From Straminergon stramineum (Eukaryota; Streptophyta; Bryopsida; Hypnales; Calliergonaceae), in assembly GCA_963920665.1 (NCBI GenBank), contig OY987271.1, forward strand, positions 2,172,501-2,236,500: a stretch of DNA of 64,000 bases. Direction: 5' to 3'. Shown one piece after another: positions 11,317 through 22,566 of this stretch. The notes beneath the pieces were generated by a model. That model was not told where the DNA came from. It worked only from the letters and a program-made list of their open reading frames with translations, and made no database searches. Made by a program: the position numbers and the translations under genes. Positions within the stretch are counted from its first letter, which is position 1. Every line of letters begins with the position of its first letter.

Positions 11317-13103
11317 TCATAGGCGCCGTCTCGTTCTCTCTCACCTCAATGGACTTCCACTTTCAAGCTCACAGTTGATTCTTGTACACAATTTTGGCAT
11401 CCTTTGTTTCCTGTTCTTCCCGATATTTTGCGGTAGCGAAGTGGTACATGAGATTGATGGATATTTCATGTTGAGAATCTAACTGTTACATTCTACAGAA
11501 ATGTTCTTAGAGCAGTCTTCATTTTTAACCTCAATCTGTGAGTGAATCTTACGACACTAGGTCAATAATACTTTTTTTGGGAGTATACCAAAGCATTGTA
11601 GATACTGTGAATAGTCAAAAAGCGAGCCAGTACTGAAATTCCCAGAGCCTTTTTCGGTAGAGTAGCTTCTTGTTTCTTTTTTAAGTCGGTCTATGTTTTT
11701 GGAGTGGAGCCTTCTTCAAAGTCGATGATCTACAAATTGAAGCTTCAATTGCAGGATTCAAAGTTCAGGTTCTGTATTGGTAAATCCGTAATATACTTCT
11801 ACAATTGACAATTATTGATACCTTTTGACAGAAGTAACGCCTGTATGAATTGGCAATTGATATATATTGTAATTTGAAAATTGAAACGTGAAAATTGTGC
11901 TTGGCGAGGCTACTTGCAGCCCAAGCATTGTCAACTGGCAGAAGTAAAGCCTTGCGTGAAATGGCAATGTTATAATGTGCACCATATCATTTTCACGGTA
12001 ATGCACACAACTTGATTATCAAAAACTGCTCACTTGGGAGTCCTGTGAACATTGGATTCATACAAAGCACTTGCTGCATGTGTTGGTTTTCAGGAAAGTG
12101 CACTGTTCAAGTTGAAAGTCTGAAGTTTTTAAAATGTCATAGATCTTTCAAAATGTCATAGTTTCTTTGACCACTCAGAAAGAGGAGTACAATTCATAAT
12201 CCTTCTCATAAACCCTTACTGTAGATCAAACAAGAGTACGGGTCTGGATGTTCAAAATTGTGGCATTATGTCTGAGAATGCAATCGAGCCTCAGCTCGAG
12301 CTCGAGCATTATGTAGTCCTTTGCAACACTAAACAAAAGCATTTCCACAACACTCAACACCTGGAACAAAAGCTCAACTGAAGATGATGATTTCACATTG
12401 TTGGCGTCAACACATTGGAACAGTTTGCTGACGACTGTAGAAGCCTAGGAGCTGGAATCGGGGCTGGAATACTCTTCAAAGAGATAAATTGCAGTACAGT
12501 AAAAAGTGTAAGAAAATAATACAAAACAGCCATAGCATCTTGCAGTAATTGGAATAATCAGTGTAGCAACGAGTGGAAGACAGTTGCTTTTCAATCTGGA
12601 GACAACTGATAGTCCTCGCATGCGTAAGAAATTAACAGCTAAGTTTGTGAGAAGTGCATCAGCTAGTTACCAACCCTAGTCCCGCAAAATTCAAACATCA
12701 TCAAACTGTCTATCAAAAGCAAGGTGCACGCAAACAGAATGAATTGGATCCCACCTTCCGAGCTGAGCACGAAACAAACACTTCACAATTTTATTTTTTT
12801 GAAAAAGTAAGAATTTGTTATGAACTTTTGAAGTGTGTTGTCCATAGTGACCAATATTTTTTTTTAGTGGTTTAGCTTTATCAATAATTTTAGATGAACT
12901 TTCAATGAGGTGGCTATTTCTATCCATATTTGGGAGGTAGAAAATTCAGTAAGTAGATGAACATTAGTGAATTATGGCTATACAAAGATATTGATGAGTA
13001 AAGCAGGGAGACAACATATCCATCTTCATAGTAGATGTCTAAGTTTTAGTTCATAGTTTTGCATTGAAAACCCAAAGACTTTCAAGTGCTTCCAAGGGTT
13101 TAA
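11317..13103. other. Spacer downstream of HST
   Basis: Probable HST 3' UTR followed by AT-rich DNA with only short ORFs and no recognisable gene. A short TCGAGCTCGAGC run at about 12295-12306 is a local palindrome. Confidence 0.45.
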
Positions 13104-13326
13104 CCCTAGAAGGGCCTGAAAGCCCTTTGCGGCCATATAGTATATTATGTATTTGGTGATATTTGATTAGGAAAGCATTGACCAAATATATTTCAATCCA
13201 AAGTAAATTAATGATCATGATAGTACATAAATAAAAATGTATCATAACTTGTCTATACAACCACAATTGAAGAGCTATAAAGCTAAATACAAGTTGTATA
13301 GGGAAACCCCAAGGGCCTTTCAAGGG
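13104..13326. mobile_element. TTAA-flanked MITE, 223 bp (family 1)
   Basis: The element is flanked by TTAA at 13100-13103 and 13327-13330. The left end reads CCCTAGAAGGGCCTGAAAGC. The right end, on the other strand, reads CCCTTGAAAGGCCCTTGGGG. The left end resembles that of the element at 21101-21601 (CCTGAA(A/G)GCCCT(T/C)TG(C/T)GGCC then GTATTTG), so the two are one family. It has no coding capacity. The TTAA duplication and CCC ends are of piggyBac type. Confidence 0.75.
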
Positions 13327-13330
13327 TTAA

Positions 13331-14060
13331 GGTGGACAACAGAAGACTGTATTCTGTTAATATAAAATGCAAAGAATGGCGTCCCCTCCAGCAAGGTGTA
13401 TCCTTTCATTCCTTTCTTCCAGACTAAATACCTGCCTATCAAGCAATCCTGTAGGAGATAAAACTGAGACCATGATACTGTAGTAGAAATTAAGTAAATA
13501 CTCAAAACAAGTACTTCAATAGTACGCAATTCTCACGCGACATCTGGGTCCTAGCCAAGAGTGAATGACCGAGCTCATGCATCTACATTCTCCAAGATGA
13601 AAAACCAGTCGAGCTTAAAGAAGCAGTAGGGAGATTGCAACAAGTCAGAGTAAGCCAATTCAGCACATTCTTATCTACCTTTTCCAAGATGAACACCGGT
13701 CGAGCTTACAGACAGAATAGGAAGGTATAGTAAGTCAAAGTTTGCCAATTCAGCACATACTCATATGGCAATATGTATGTCGAACAAAACATTGAAGATT
13801 CACCAGACAGAAGACCTTACAACACTTGAGGAAAGAAACATGGGCATATAACAAAAACCCGAAGATGAGCAAATCAAATTTGCAGCAGACTATGCCTATT
13901 TGGAAGCTACAGAGATGAGAACAACGGCATACAGAAATATCCAACATTTGAACACGCTCTTTTTCTAGGGACTTGATTACTCATTGAAAAACATTTTCAG
14001 TCCAGTACAAAAGAGAGTGCAGTGACCCATATTGACCAGAGTAATACAACTCAACTCCAC
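13331..14060. other. Spacer downstream of S21
   Basis: About 730 bp with no gene. Two imperfect copies of a segment containing CCAAGATGAA and GTCGAGCTTA occur near 13591-13660 and 13685-13755, a diverged tandem duplication of about 95 bp. The right part is probably the S21 3' UTR. Confidence 0.5.
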
Positions 14061-15109
14061 CTATTGTCCAAGCTCTGCCTTTTTCTTTGCCCACAACCTG
14101 TCCAAGGCACTGTCGGCATCCCCCTGCATGACAAACATAACACGCTCAGATTACAGCATCTACAGACCCTGCCCATGCAAGACTATAGATCATTCCACAG
14201 AAGGCAGAAACCCAGGCACAAATAAACATGGTGTCGTATACATGATAAGAGATCGTAAGCAATAGAAAATATTCACTTCCGTTTGTATGTTTGCACTTGG
14301 TGTGAAGACTGGTGTTAGCTAGTTCTTAAGTATGAATCTGCATACACCTTAGGACTCGATTAACTTTGCTAGATTATGCCTTACAGCGAACATGGCTTAA
14401 GCATTACGCAAAACACTCGAATACAAATGAAACAATAAGCTGACACAAATAGTACCTTCTACATTACCTCTCACCATAACCTTATATATTAGGTCAACAA
14501 AGATGATTTTCTTGAAAATGAATTTCAACTTTAGAAAGCGGGAAGAGGAACGAGAAGAGCACGCAGCAACGAACCTGAGCACGGACGAATCCGCATAAGG
14601 CGAAGGTAGTGAACTGGCCAGTGTAGACGCCGTTCTCATCGACGTGACCGACGTTCAATTGGACGGAGGCAACATCCTTGGAAGTGATCAACCTATTGGT
14701 TGATGAACTGCAATTACAAAAGAACAGAACACGCACAATTCAAAGCTTCAGTCAATAACCGTCGAATGCATTCCACGGACCACAAATTTCACACTCGCAA
14801 CCCCTGAACTCGAACCGTAACCGAAAAAGTAGATGAGCTAGGGTTTAAGGTTTCTAAAAGCAGAGAGCACACAACAGATTGAAAATTTAGGGCTTCAGTC
14901 ACAAACGTCGAATCCGTGTCACAGACCACAAGTTTCACCACAGAACAAAATCGCACCCGCGTGACTAACAAAGAGACGAGATTAGGATTTAGGGCTCCGT
15001 AATTTGAAGCCCCGAGAGAAGAGATTTTGGAAGACGGGGAGTTAAAGAAGTGTGCGTACCACTTCCTGGGGATGTAGAGATCCACATTGTCGCCCTCCTC
15101 GTTCTGCAT
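14061..15109 (-). CDS. RPS21: 40S ribosomal protein S21 (eS21), three exons
   Basis: On the minus strand, exons 15060-15109, 14575-14707 and 14061-14123 join in frame to give 81 residues. The sequence reads [17 protein letters not shown], then [42 protein letters not shown], then [20 protein letters not shown]. This matches plant eS21 along its whole length and at the usual size (about 82 residues). It sits in the cytosolic small ribosomal subunit. Both introns have GT-AG ends; the first splits the Cys codon (TG/T) and the second is phase 0. Exon 3 is only 63 bases. Nothing suggests a pseudogene. Confidence 0.96.
14839..14846 (-). promoter_or_regulatory. Telo-box in S21 intron 1
   Basis: AAACCCTA on the minus strand inside intron 1 of RPS21. 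Telo-boxes in the promoter, leader or first intron are a known feature of plant ribosomal-protein genes. Function here is inferred. Confidence 0.5.
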
Positions 15110-15207
15110 GATGCGAGAATGGCGAAACGCAGACCGGCGATGGCGATGGCGGACGCGAACGCGAGGGTTGGGAGGAAACACGAGCTGTGAAAGAGGGCTC
15201 GATGAAC

Positions 15208-15215
15208 TAGGGTTT
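15208..15215 (-). promoter_or_regulatory. Telo-box upstream of S21
   Basis: AAACCCTA (minus strand, in the context CCAAACCCTAGTTC), about 100 bp upstream of the RPS21 start codon. This is the typical position for the telo-box of plant translation-machinery genes. It may lie in the promoter or the 5' UTR. Confidence 0.6.
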
Positions 15216-15299
15216 GGGGTAGTATACTTTGGCTCACTTGGGAACGATTTGGGGAACATAGGGAACTCGAGTACTTTTACATTAACCCCTAATGACCCA

Positions 15300-17990
15300 A
15301 GCGACCATTTTCTGGTCGCTGCCCGTTCTCGAATTTTGAGTTTTCTTTAAAATATAAATCATTTCTTGAAAATTGACTGCTTTATGAATCTTATGGCGTT
15401 AGTTTCATCAAATTCTAAATTAAACTCCACCTTGTGAAGTTTCATGTATAAAGTTGGGTGGTGTAGTTTAGTTTACAACTTCATTTTGGGGGGTTGTTTT
15501 AGGAATAGATTGAAAGTTATCCAACTAATGAGATTCTTGCCCACTTCAAAAAGGTCAAATCCACCTCAAAAAGGGTATATCCAAGGAACTCATAGAGAAG
15601 GCAAGTGTCCCATCTTTGTATTTCTTACGAACACTACCCTCATTTCAAAAACCATCTTGCATTGCAGACTCTACTATGAATTGAAAAAAGCTTGGAATGT
15701 TGCGAAATTTCTAGAATGCCCCCCCCCCTCCCCTCCCCCTCGTTGTGACATTTTCAACTTTCTTGTCTTTCATACAAAAGATCATCATATCAAAATATTC
15801 TCATTGAGATATGGTCCTTCAAAGTGAGTTGCTTTTTTATCCATTAACCCAAATAAAACTCCAAACTTAAATATCTACTAGATTGTGTGGCCATATTATT
15901 TTATTTTATTTGAGGAGCTCACTCTCAATGTGAATTTCAAGATACCAAGTTTACATATTATCTAATCACCAAAAAAAAATGAGCAAACAAATTGCTCAAA
16001 ATCTTGGTAGTTTTGGCCCATTTTGAAAGTAGAGCCCCATTTGATCATTAGAGGTTAAACTCCACATTTCATTTCAAATAGTCTTGTCTGCATTATTTTT
16101 AAAATAACACACTAAAGTCAAAGAATGAGTGTTCTATGTAATAAAACCATAATTCATGCTAGTATTGGAAATAGGTGAATTTAAGAGGTACACTAATGTG
16201 GAAGTTCATAATAATTTATATAAAATCAATATAATGTGGTCTACAAGATCTTTACATTTTTTCAAATAATGTAATTATTATTCACATTCAATTCATCAAC
16301 TATCGCTAGTCATCCAAATGTTCAAACTAATTAAACTATGTACATCCAAATTTCATTCAAGTAGTATGATAGCTATCTTGCTATTCAAACTCTCGTACCA
16401 ATTGAAAACAATAGTACATTTGTTAGGGAAAAAAATAGTGTACAAATCACGTATCACATTTTTATTCTACCTTAAACATCCAAAACCTAATTGCTTCAAA
16501 ATAAGTTTCTTTAAATATGATAGATGCTCTTGATTCACTCTTATGACCAATATATGATAATACCCAATTAAGATTGGAGTGTGTGGTAGTTGCTCTAGAT
16601 TTTCATATTTATCAAAATGTCAGAAATGTAGTTCCATGTTGAAGTGTACACTATTTATCTTTTGAACTAGTCTATGAAAAATTAACATTATTTCAATTAA
16701 AAATTGCGTCATATGACTTGTTTTTTATTAAAGAAAAATGATTTTTGTAAAATCAAAAAATAGTTGTTAGAATTTTGTATTTTCAACCCTGAAGTAAGTG
16801 TCTTAAAATTGTGTAAATACAAAATTATACAAACATATGGTGGGAAAGGATAATGTAATTTTATTTGTTGCTTCTAAAAGCTAGTGGAAATCAACCCAAG
16901 TAATTTTGTATTTTTAGAGTAAAGATAGAAATGTCTATTTCAATTTCTTTTAATTGATTTACATATATTAATCAAAATTACTACCAGAGTTGCATTTGCA
17001 GTTATTAGAAATCATAATGTATCAAAATATTTATTGTATTATTCGGAGCATTTGATAACTTTCCTTGAGTTTTCAAGATTAAAATAGAGAGATGCTCGTA
17101 AGATGGTATGTAGGACAATTTCAATTCCCTCATTCAACTACATCCTTGAATAGTCTTCTAAAATATCTAATATGGTTTAGTAGACACTCTACTATCTTAC
17201 AACCATACAAAAATATAACAAAAATATTGTTGGACTAAAGAGCATTGTGAATGAAGTGTTTGGTGGAGATAGTTCAACCACCTATGCCAGGTAGGCACAT
17301 ACAAAATGTGCAATACCCTAGGCAATACCACATGGTTTTAAGCCATACTAGTGACAACAATTTGAAGGACTCTAAATATAAAAACACAAAAGGCAATTAA
17401 ATTTTGTATTACTACTAGCTTCATATTGAAATTAGTTGTGAATTTCAAACTAAAACTTGACTTTTCCAAAAGCCATACGAAGTTCTCTTATCAATACTTC
17501 TAATAAAAAGATGTGGTTTGTTTGTTTAATTTTGATTCATGTTGAAATGTCCTAAACTATAAAGTCTAGATACCCAAATTTATGAGGTGCAATAAGGAAA
17601 CTCTATAATTGGAATCATTTGCAACTTTGTTATAAACAATTTGGACTTATAAACTAAAGTTCTTGAAGTTAAAAGTACTTGTTAGTCAAAAAATTATAGA
17701 AATTATATTCCCCATCTTCATAAGATGAAATTAAATTTGGAGTAATTGTCTTAAGCAAGACTATCCCTTGAAAAGAGCCCCCCCCCCCTCTCTACCCCCC
17801 TCCTACCATGCCCCCCATGAACTAGATAAAATAAAATAAAACACCTAATCTATCCACCCATTCTTCAAAAACAAAATCAAGAATATATATATATATATAA
17901 TACGAAGTACAAAAATATATATAGAATACATATGGGTATGATATATGGATGTCAAATATGGGAGGTATTGAAAATAAAAATATCTATACC
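15300..17990. other. AT-rich spacer with C-runs
   Basis: About 2.7 kb of AT-rich DNA without a supported gene. It includes pyrimidine runs dominated by C at 15719-15740 and 17778-17816 (G-rich on the minus strand) and a short AT run near 17884-17900. The 127-codon ORF at 15444-15827 crosses one of the C-runs and looks random. Confidence 0.5.
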
Positions 17991-18720
17991 TTAAAGTTGT
18001 TTGTTTGATACGCATAGATCTAAGAAACCATTAGTCCTCCGAAGGTGCTTTGGTACCATTGGAAAGCTCTCCATGTGAAAGGGTGCATAGACTTTGTTTT
18101 ATGGTGATCAGACCTACATTGTGAAAGTTATTGAATTTCAAAGGTTTTTACAAAAAAAAAATTGAATTATATTACCTTTTATTTTGGAAACCCCCTAACT
18201 TTCACATCCCATATCCAAATGCCACAACACAAAAGCCCTTGCACTCCTTCTATTCGAGTCAAGATTGAAAGCAACATGTCACACTGCAACAAAGCCCTTG
18301 CACTCCTTTGTGCATCAAAGATATCAAATTTTAAATTTTACAAATCATTTTCAATTTCAATTTTATTTTAGTTGTGGCAATGGCATAGGGCACACTAATG
18401 GGGGTAATGAAAATACAACCATGGAAGTTAATGTAAATACAAATATGGGAAGGGGGAATAGAAATATAGATATGGAAGGTAAAGGAAATACACACAAAAA
18501 TATTTATGGGGGGTAATGAAAAATCACCCACTTATCCATACTTAAAGTTAGGCTATTTGTTTTGTTTATTACAGTGAGATCTCCTAGACCATGCATCCCC
18601 TAGTCGCATTCTTGGTGTCATCAGAAAGCCCTCGACAAGGAGGGATGCAAGTACTTTGTTTTGTGGATTTGGACATATAGTGTGAAAGTTATTGAATTTC
18701 CAATATTTTTTGACTGAAAA
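17990..18720 (+). repeat. Diverged direct duplication
   Basis: The stretch near 18030-18150 recurs, diverged, near 18595-18714. Shared words include GAAAG(C/G)..CTC, ACTTTGTTTT(A/G)TGG and GTGAAAGTTATTGAATTTC, offset about 565 bp. Inside, AAAGCCCTTGCACTCCTT occurs twice (near 18231 and 18290). No coding content is recognised. Confidence 0.65.
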
Positions 18721-18880
18721 AATTAGAAAATTACTCTTACTTTTATTTCAACTATAGCAATGGCACACAACACACTAGTCTAGGCCTACTGATAGAATGG
18801 TTGACCGATTCTATCACTACTATCCTCTCAAAAGAGTGTAGTTCATCATCGTACACCATAATTATTTTAGGCTAGACTAA

Positions 18881-19277
18881 GAGCATCCCCACCAATTTGT
18901 CCTCATCCCTATCCCATCTAGATGAAGAGTGAGTAAAGATGAGGATAGGGATTGACAAGCCCCACCAATTCTCCCCAATATGTGTCTAAATTCAATAAAT
19001 AACCAAGCAAGTAGTAAGCAATAACCAAGCAAGTAATAAGTATGTAAAAATCAATAGTGAAGTGACAAATTAGAGAAGCACACATGCTAATTGTGAATGA
19101 AAACCCATATGGGATTTACTCAATTTGAGTTCTCTATAGACCCCCCACCATTTGGAGAACTGGACACTGCCATCCCTAAATATTTAGGGATACATGCGTC
19201 TAGTGGGGTGCAAGTCTTCCCTACCCAGATGAAATTCATCCGGATAGGGATAGGGGAGACCTTTGGTGGGGATGCTC
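18881..19277. mobile_element. MITE, 397 bp, TAA target duplication (PIF/Harbinger-like)
   Basis: Terminal inverted repeats of 15 bp, GAGCATCCCCACCAA, are perfect at both ends. They are flanked by direct TAA triplets at 18878-18880 and 19278-19280. A 3-bp TWA target duplication with short inverted repeats is characteristic of PIF/Harbinger-derived (Tourist-like) MITEs. The interior has no transposase. The termini match those of the larger element at 22567-23940. Confidence 0.85.
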
Positions 19278-19280
19278 TAA

Positions 19281-20059
19281 CCATCCCGGCACTAGTCCAT
19301 TGCGAAGCTGTTTTCTTGTGAATTTCTAACTTTTTGTAAAATTTTCTGATAGTCTCCTTCCGGCGACTTTTGAACGACCATCAAGTTTGACCTTCGTCTT
19401 TGAATCCGTCTCGTGAAGAAACCACAGCATTGACAGCAAAGAAAGAATACTGTTGTAACTTGAGAGTCCATTGACAGAGCAGTTGAAGTTTACCTCCAAT
19501 GTGGTCAAACCTTGGAGTACCGTGGACTTGTAGAAAGTGGCCATTTCGGGAGGCTGCTGTGTTGGCCTCTGCAATTTGCATGTGAACAACACTGATTCAA
19601 TCAAATTTTCAACTCTTGTAAAGTCAACATGAACACCCCAACAAAATATTCAAATTGTTGGTTCAAAAGTTAGTTGCCACAACACAGGCAATAGCGTAGT
19701 ACTCAAAATAAATGACCGGTATGAAGACCTTCACTCTAGCGGTTATTTTCTGGGTTTTTTTTACAGTTTTTATGAAGTGCCAAAGTGGCAATATAAAATG
19801 GATTAGATAATGCTTGAGAGCGGGGAGGCTCAAGAGCATTGTGGGACATAATTCAGAGTCTAATAGTGTATAATAAATGACCATATTTGTACTTTTTGCA
19901 AATCTAAGGGTGTAGAAAGAGGGTTTGACTATCCAATGGGATGGAGACAAATGTGCCTTGAAAATCGGACTTGATATTATGTTAAAGCAGTGTTTCAAAT
20001 TTCAACATTCATCCACATATGGGATAGAAAAGACCACATTAGGACATACATTGGGAAAA
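19281..20059. other. Spacer, no gene seen
   Basis: About 780 bp with only short ORFs and no recognised repeat. Confidence 0.4.
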
Positions 20060-20292
20060 AGTCCCCCAATTGCATCAATATTGTTGCAATGGTTGACCAG
20101 TCCAATATTGAAATTGGACTATGGCAATACAACAAATAGTATTGCAACAATATATTTTCAGTATACCTACTGAAAATGTATTGAAATGTATTGTTGCAAT
20201 ATTGAAATGTACTATTTGCAGTATAGCGACTATCCAATTTTAGTACTAGACTATTCAACTATTGCAACAGTACGGATGCAACGGGGGTTAGT
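20060..20292. mobile_element. Hairpin MITE, ~230 bp
   Basis: Nearly the whole unit is an imperfect palindrome. The left arm starts CCCCCAATTGCATC and continues TGTTGCAATGGTTGACCAGT. The right arm, on the opposite strand, starts CCCCCGTTGCATC and continues TGTTGCAATAGTTGAATAGT. The arms meet near 20165 at TTTTCAGTA..TACTGAAAA. No clear target duplication was found. Confidence 0.7.
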
Positions 20293-20964
20293 TTCCTGAT
20301 GTATCACATGTTCATAGTTCTATTTTCATCCATAATTTGGCAGTTTCATCCAAATTCTTTTCTATAAATCGAAGTGTTATGGCAAAATATTTCATGTAAA
20401 CTGGAAAAAATAAAAGTCCTGCTTCACTCTATTTTGTTTCATCCGGAGTGAATGACTACTGTAGTCATTCCTGTCCGAAAAGTTACAGGCTGCCTGTTTG
20501 CTTCTGTTCCTCTGTGGCTCTGTCTCTGTCTGCGTTGTCATGTTTGACGTGGAAAAAGTGCCGAAACTAACTTAACTTAATTGGTGTGCTGGCTGGGCTG
20601 TGATGCAGTCCGTCTGTGGCACCGTAATAACTACGTGTTGGTTTGCTTTTTTGAAACGACTGGAACACTTTATTCCACTTAGCAAGACTTGATCGAAGTG
20701 GGCTCCGTTTCAATTCTTTTGACTCCGTTTTGTCAACAACTGTCTGGTAACTGAATTTCTTTTAAAAAAACCGGCGTTGCTGGAGTGTCTGAACCCACGG
20801 CAATTGTTTCGACATTATAGAGCAATATTCCTTCGTAGTACACGTTACGGCATGCACATGGAAGTCTGTCTGTCAATAATGTCTTCCAAGCACGTGCAAT
20901 CGGGCGTGCAATGGATTAAGTTAGACACTAATGGCAAAGGACTGAAAAGGAGGCGAAGTAATTG
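20293..20964. other. Spacer, no gene seen
   Basis: About 670 bp of non-repetitive, GC-richer DNA with short ORFs only. It ends at the target site of the retroposon insertion that follows. Confidence 0.4.
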
Positions 20965-20979
20965 CAGTTAAGTAAATAA

Positions 20980-21093
20980 ATTTTTTTTTTTGAAACAAAT
21001 GGAACGGAATTTCATTGCAAGGGGCAAAATACAAGCCCAGCAGCCACCAGTGGCCTGCCGGAAAACCAAAGGACCACAGACTGACCACACAAA
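20980..21093 (-). mobile_element. Short retroposon (SINE or truncated LINE) with 15-bp target duplication
   Basis: A ~114-bp insert with an 11-base T run at its left end (a poly-A tail on the minus strand). A 15-bp target duplication, CAGTTAAGTAAATAA, flanks it. The left copy (20965-20979) is intact. The right copy starts at 21094 (CAGTTAA) and is split after its TTAA by the MITE at 21101-21601, resuming at 21602. On the minus strand the body ends ATGAAATTCCGTTCC.. before the poly-A, which is LINE/SINE-like. Confidence 0.75.
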
Positions 21094-21100
21094 CAGTTAA

Positions 21101-21601
21101 CCCCTGAACAGCCTGAAGGCCCTCTGTGGCCGTATTGTAGGTTTTTTCACGTATTTGCCCATGTGGTGGCCCGATTTAGGGTTTCATTTGCAGAATAAAG
21201 TTCGAGGCACTGCAACGGTGCGTCGACTGTTGGGTACCATTTCTCGTAATACATGATAGAACGCTGTTGGGTGAAGAAAATAAGCGTCAAGACCTATGGA
21301 TGTGTGGGGAGTATATATGCCGGAGTGATTGTCCAACGCTTGAGAAGCGAATATTGCATAAATAAAAAAGTCTGCGCAGAAGACAACGCAGTATACCCCC
21401 TGATTTGTTTTTCTAAAATTCCACGCATCGCATCGGTCAAAATCCTAGAGAAAATTCCTACGTGACCTGAGGCTTATATAGATTCCATCGGAACAGTTGA
21501 AATCCTGTCTTGCTATTGAGAAACAACTTCTTGAAATCTCTGTGTGATCGTATTCAAGGGTTACGGTGCTGTAGAAGAAGAGCCCGAGGGCCGTTCAAGG
21601 G
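21101..21601. mobile_element. TTAA-flanked MITE, 501 bp (family 1)
   Basis: TTAA lies at 21097-21100 and 21602-21605. The left end reads CCCCTGAACAGCCTGAAGGC; the right end, on the opposite strand, reads CCCTTGAACGGCCCTCGGGC. The left end is related to that of the 13104-13326 element. It sits inside the right target copy of the neighbouring retroposon. The intact left target copy therefore shows the site before insertion, with one TTAA, and proves a 4-bp TTAA duplication. The 70-codon ORF inside looks random. Confidence 0.88.
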
Positions 21602-21640
21602 TTAAGTAAATAAGTTGGTTTGCTCTTAAAACGACCTTAA

Positions 21641-22025
21641 ACCCTTTAAGGATTAGTCAACCATATTGTGGTTGATCTGAACACTTTTTGCTTGGTGGAG
21701 AGAGTTTGGAGAAAAATCTGGTGAAGGACCAAAGGGAACAGATGTGGGAATTTGTGAACCACATCCACTAGGCCAAGAATCACCCCAATCCATGCTTGCA
21801 TGTGGAAATGGGATTCAAAATATTGGCTGTACATGTAACAATTACTAGCGCAAGATGGACATAAATGACAAAGATACACATATTTGTAAAATGCACTATG
21901 CGTCCAATGCATACTTACAGTCAGATCTTCATTTTAAACCACTAATGTGTTGTAATTTTAATTTTTTAGTTATACAACAAAAGTGGATTGCCTTGCCCCC
22001 CAAATCGACCACAATCCTTGAAGGG
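21641..22025. mobile_element. TTAA-flanked MITE, 385 bp (family 2)
   Basis: TTAA at 21637-21640 and 22026-22029. The left end reads ACCCTTTAAGGATTAGTC; the right end, on the opposite strand, reads CCCTTCAAGGATTGTGG. Only 31 bp separate it from the preceding TTAA element. No transposase is encoded. Confidence 0.7.
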
Positions 22026-22029
22026 TTAA

Positions 22030-22566
22030 TGAATTGATTGCATGTTGGGGGAAGTAAAACTTGTAGGAAGAAAAGATGGAATTGGCATCTAACCCAAGTT
22101 GTTTCATTTGTTTTGGACTTTCTTGGAATTCGTTACAAATTTTTGAAGTTGAAATGCAATGGTCCTTGAAAGCAACCACCTCTTGAAATGTACACTTTGG
22201 GTACATTGAAGAAAGCAAAATGTACCTTTGTGATAATGAGGGGTCACTTTTAGAACAAGGGCGCTATTAGAGCTACCTACTTTACCTATTGAGCTGCATT
22301 AGAGGTGAGAGAGGTATTGACTTGTGGTTGTTCTTTCGTAAACTTGTTTGCTTTGACATTACCAACAAAAATCTCAATGCAAGTTAGTCAAGTTTGAGCC
22401 ATTTTCATTTTGGAAGGTCATAATAGACAAATTCCTCTTCTTCTTCTTCTTTAAAAAAATCCAATAGACAAATTTTACCTCGGTATCACCTAATATTGAT
22501 ATACCAGTAGATATGAACAAGTATCTTATCACTCGAGTATAGTGTGAGTGAGTGGTGAAGACATAA
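22030..22566. other. Spacer, no gene seen
   Basis: About 540 bp with short ORFs only and a CTT-repeat run near 22436-22452. Confidence 0.4.

Noticed and set aside
15292..15320. TTAACCCCTAATGACCCAAG as another TTAA element end
   Set aside because: The start resembles a left end, but I found no matching right end nearby; at best a fragment.
15444..15827. 127-codon plus-strand ORF
   Set aside because: Crosses a C-run in AT-rich spacer, has no recognisable motif and no splice or neighbour support.
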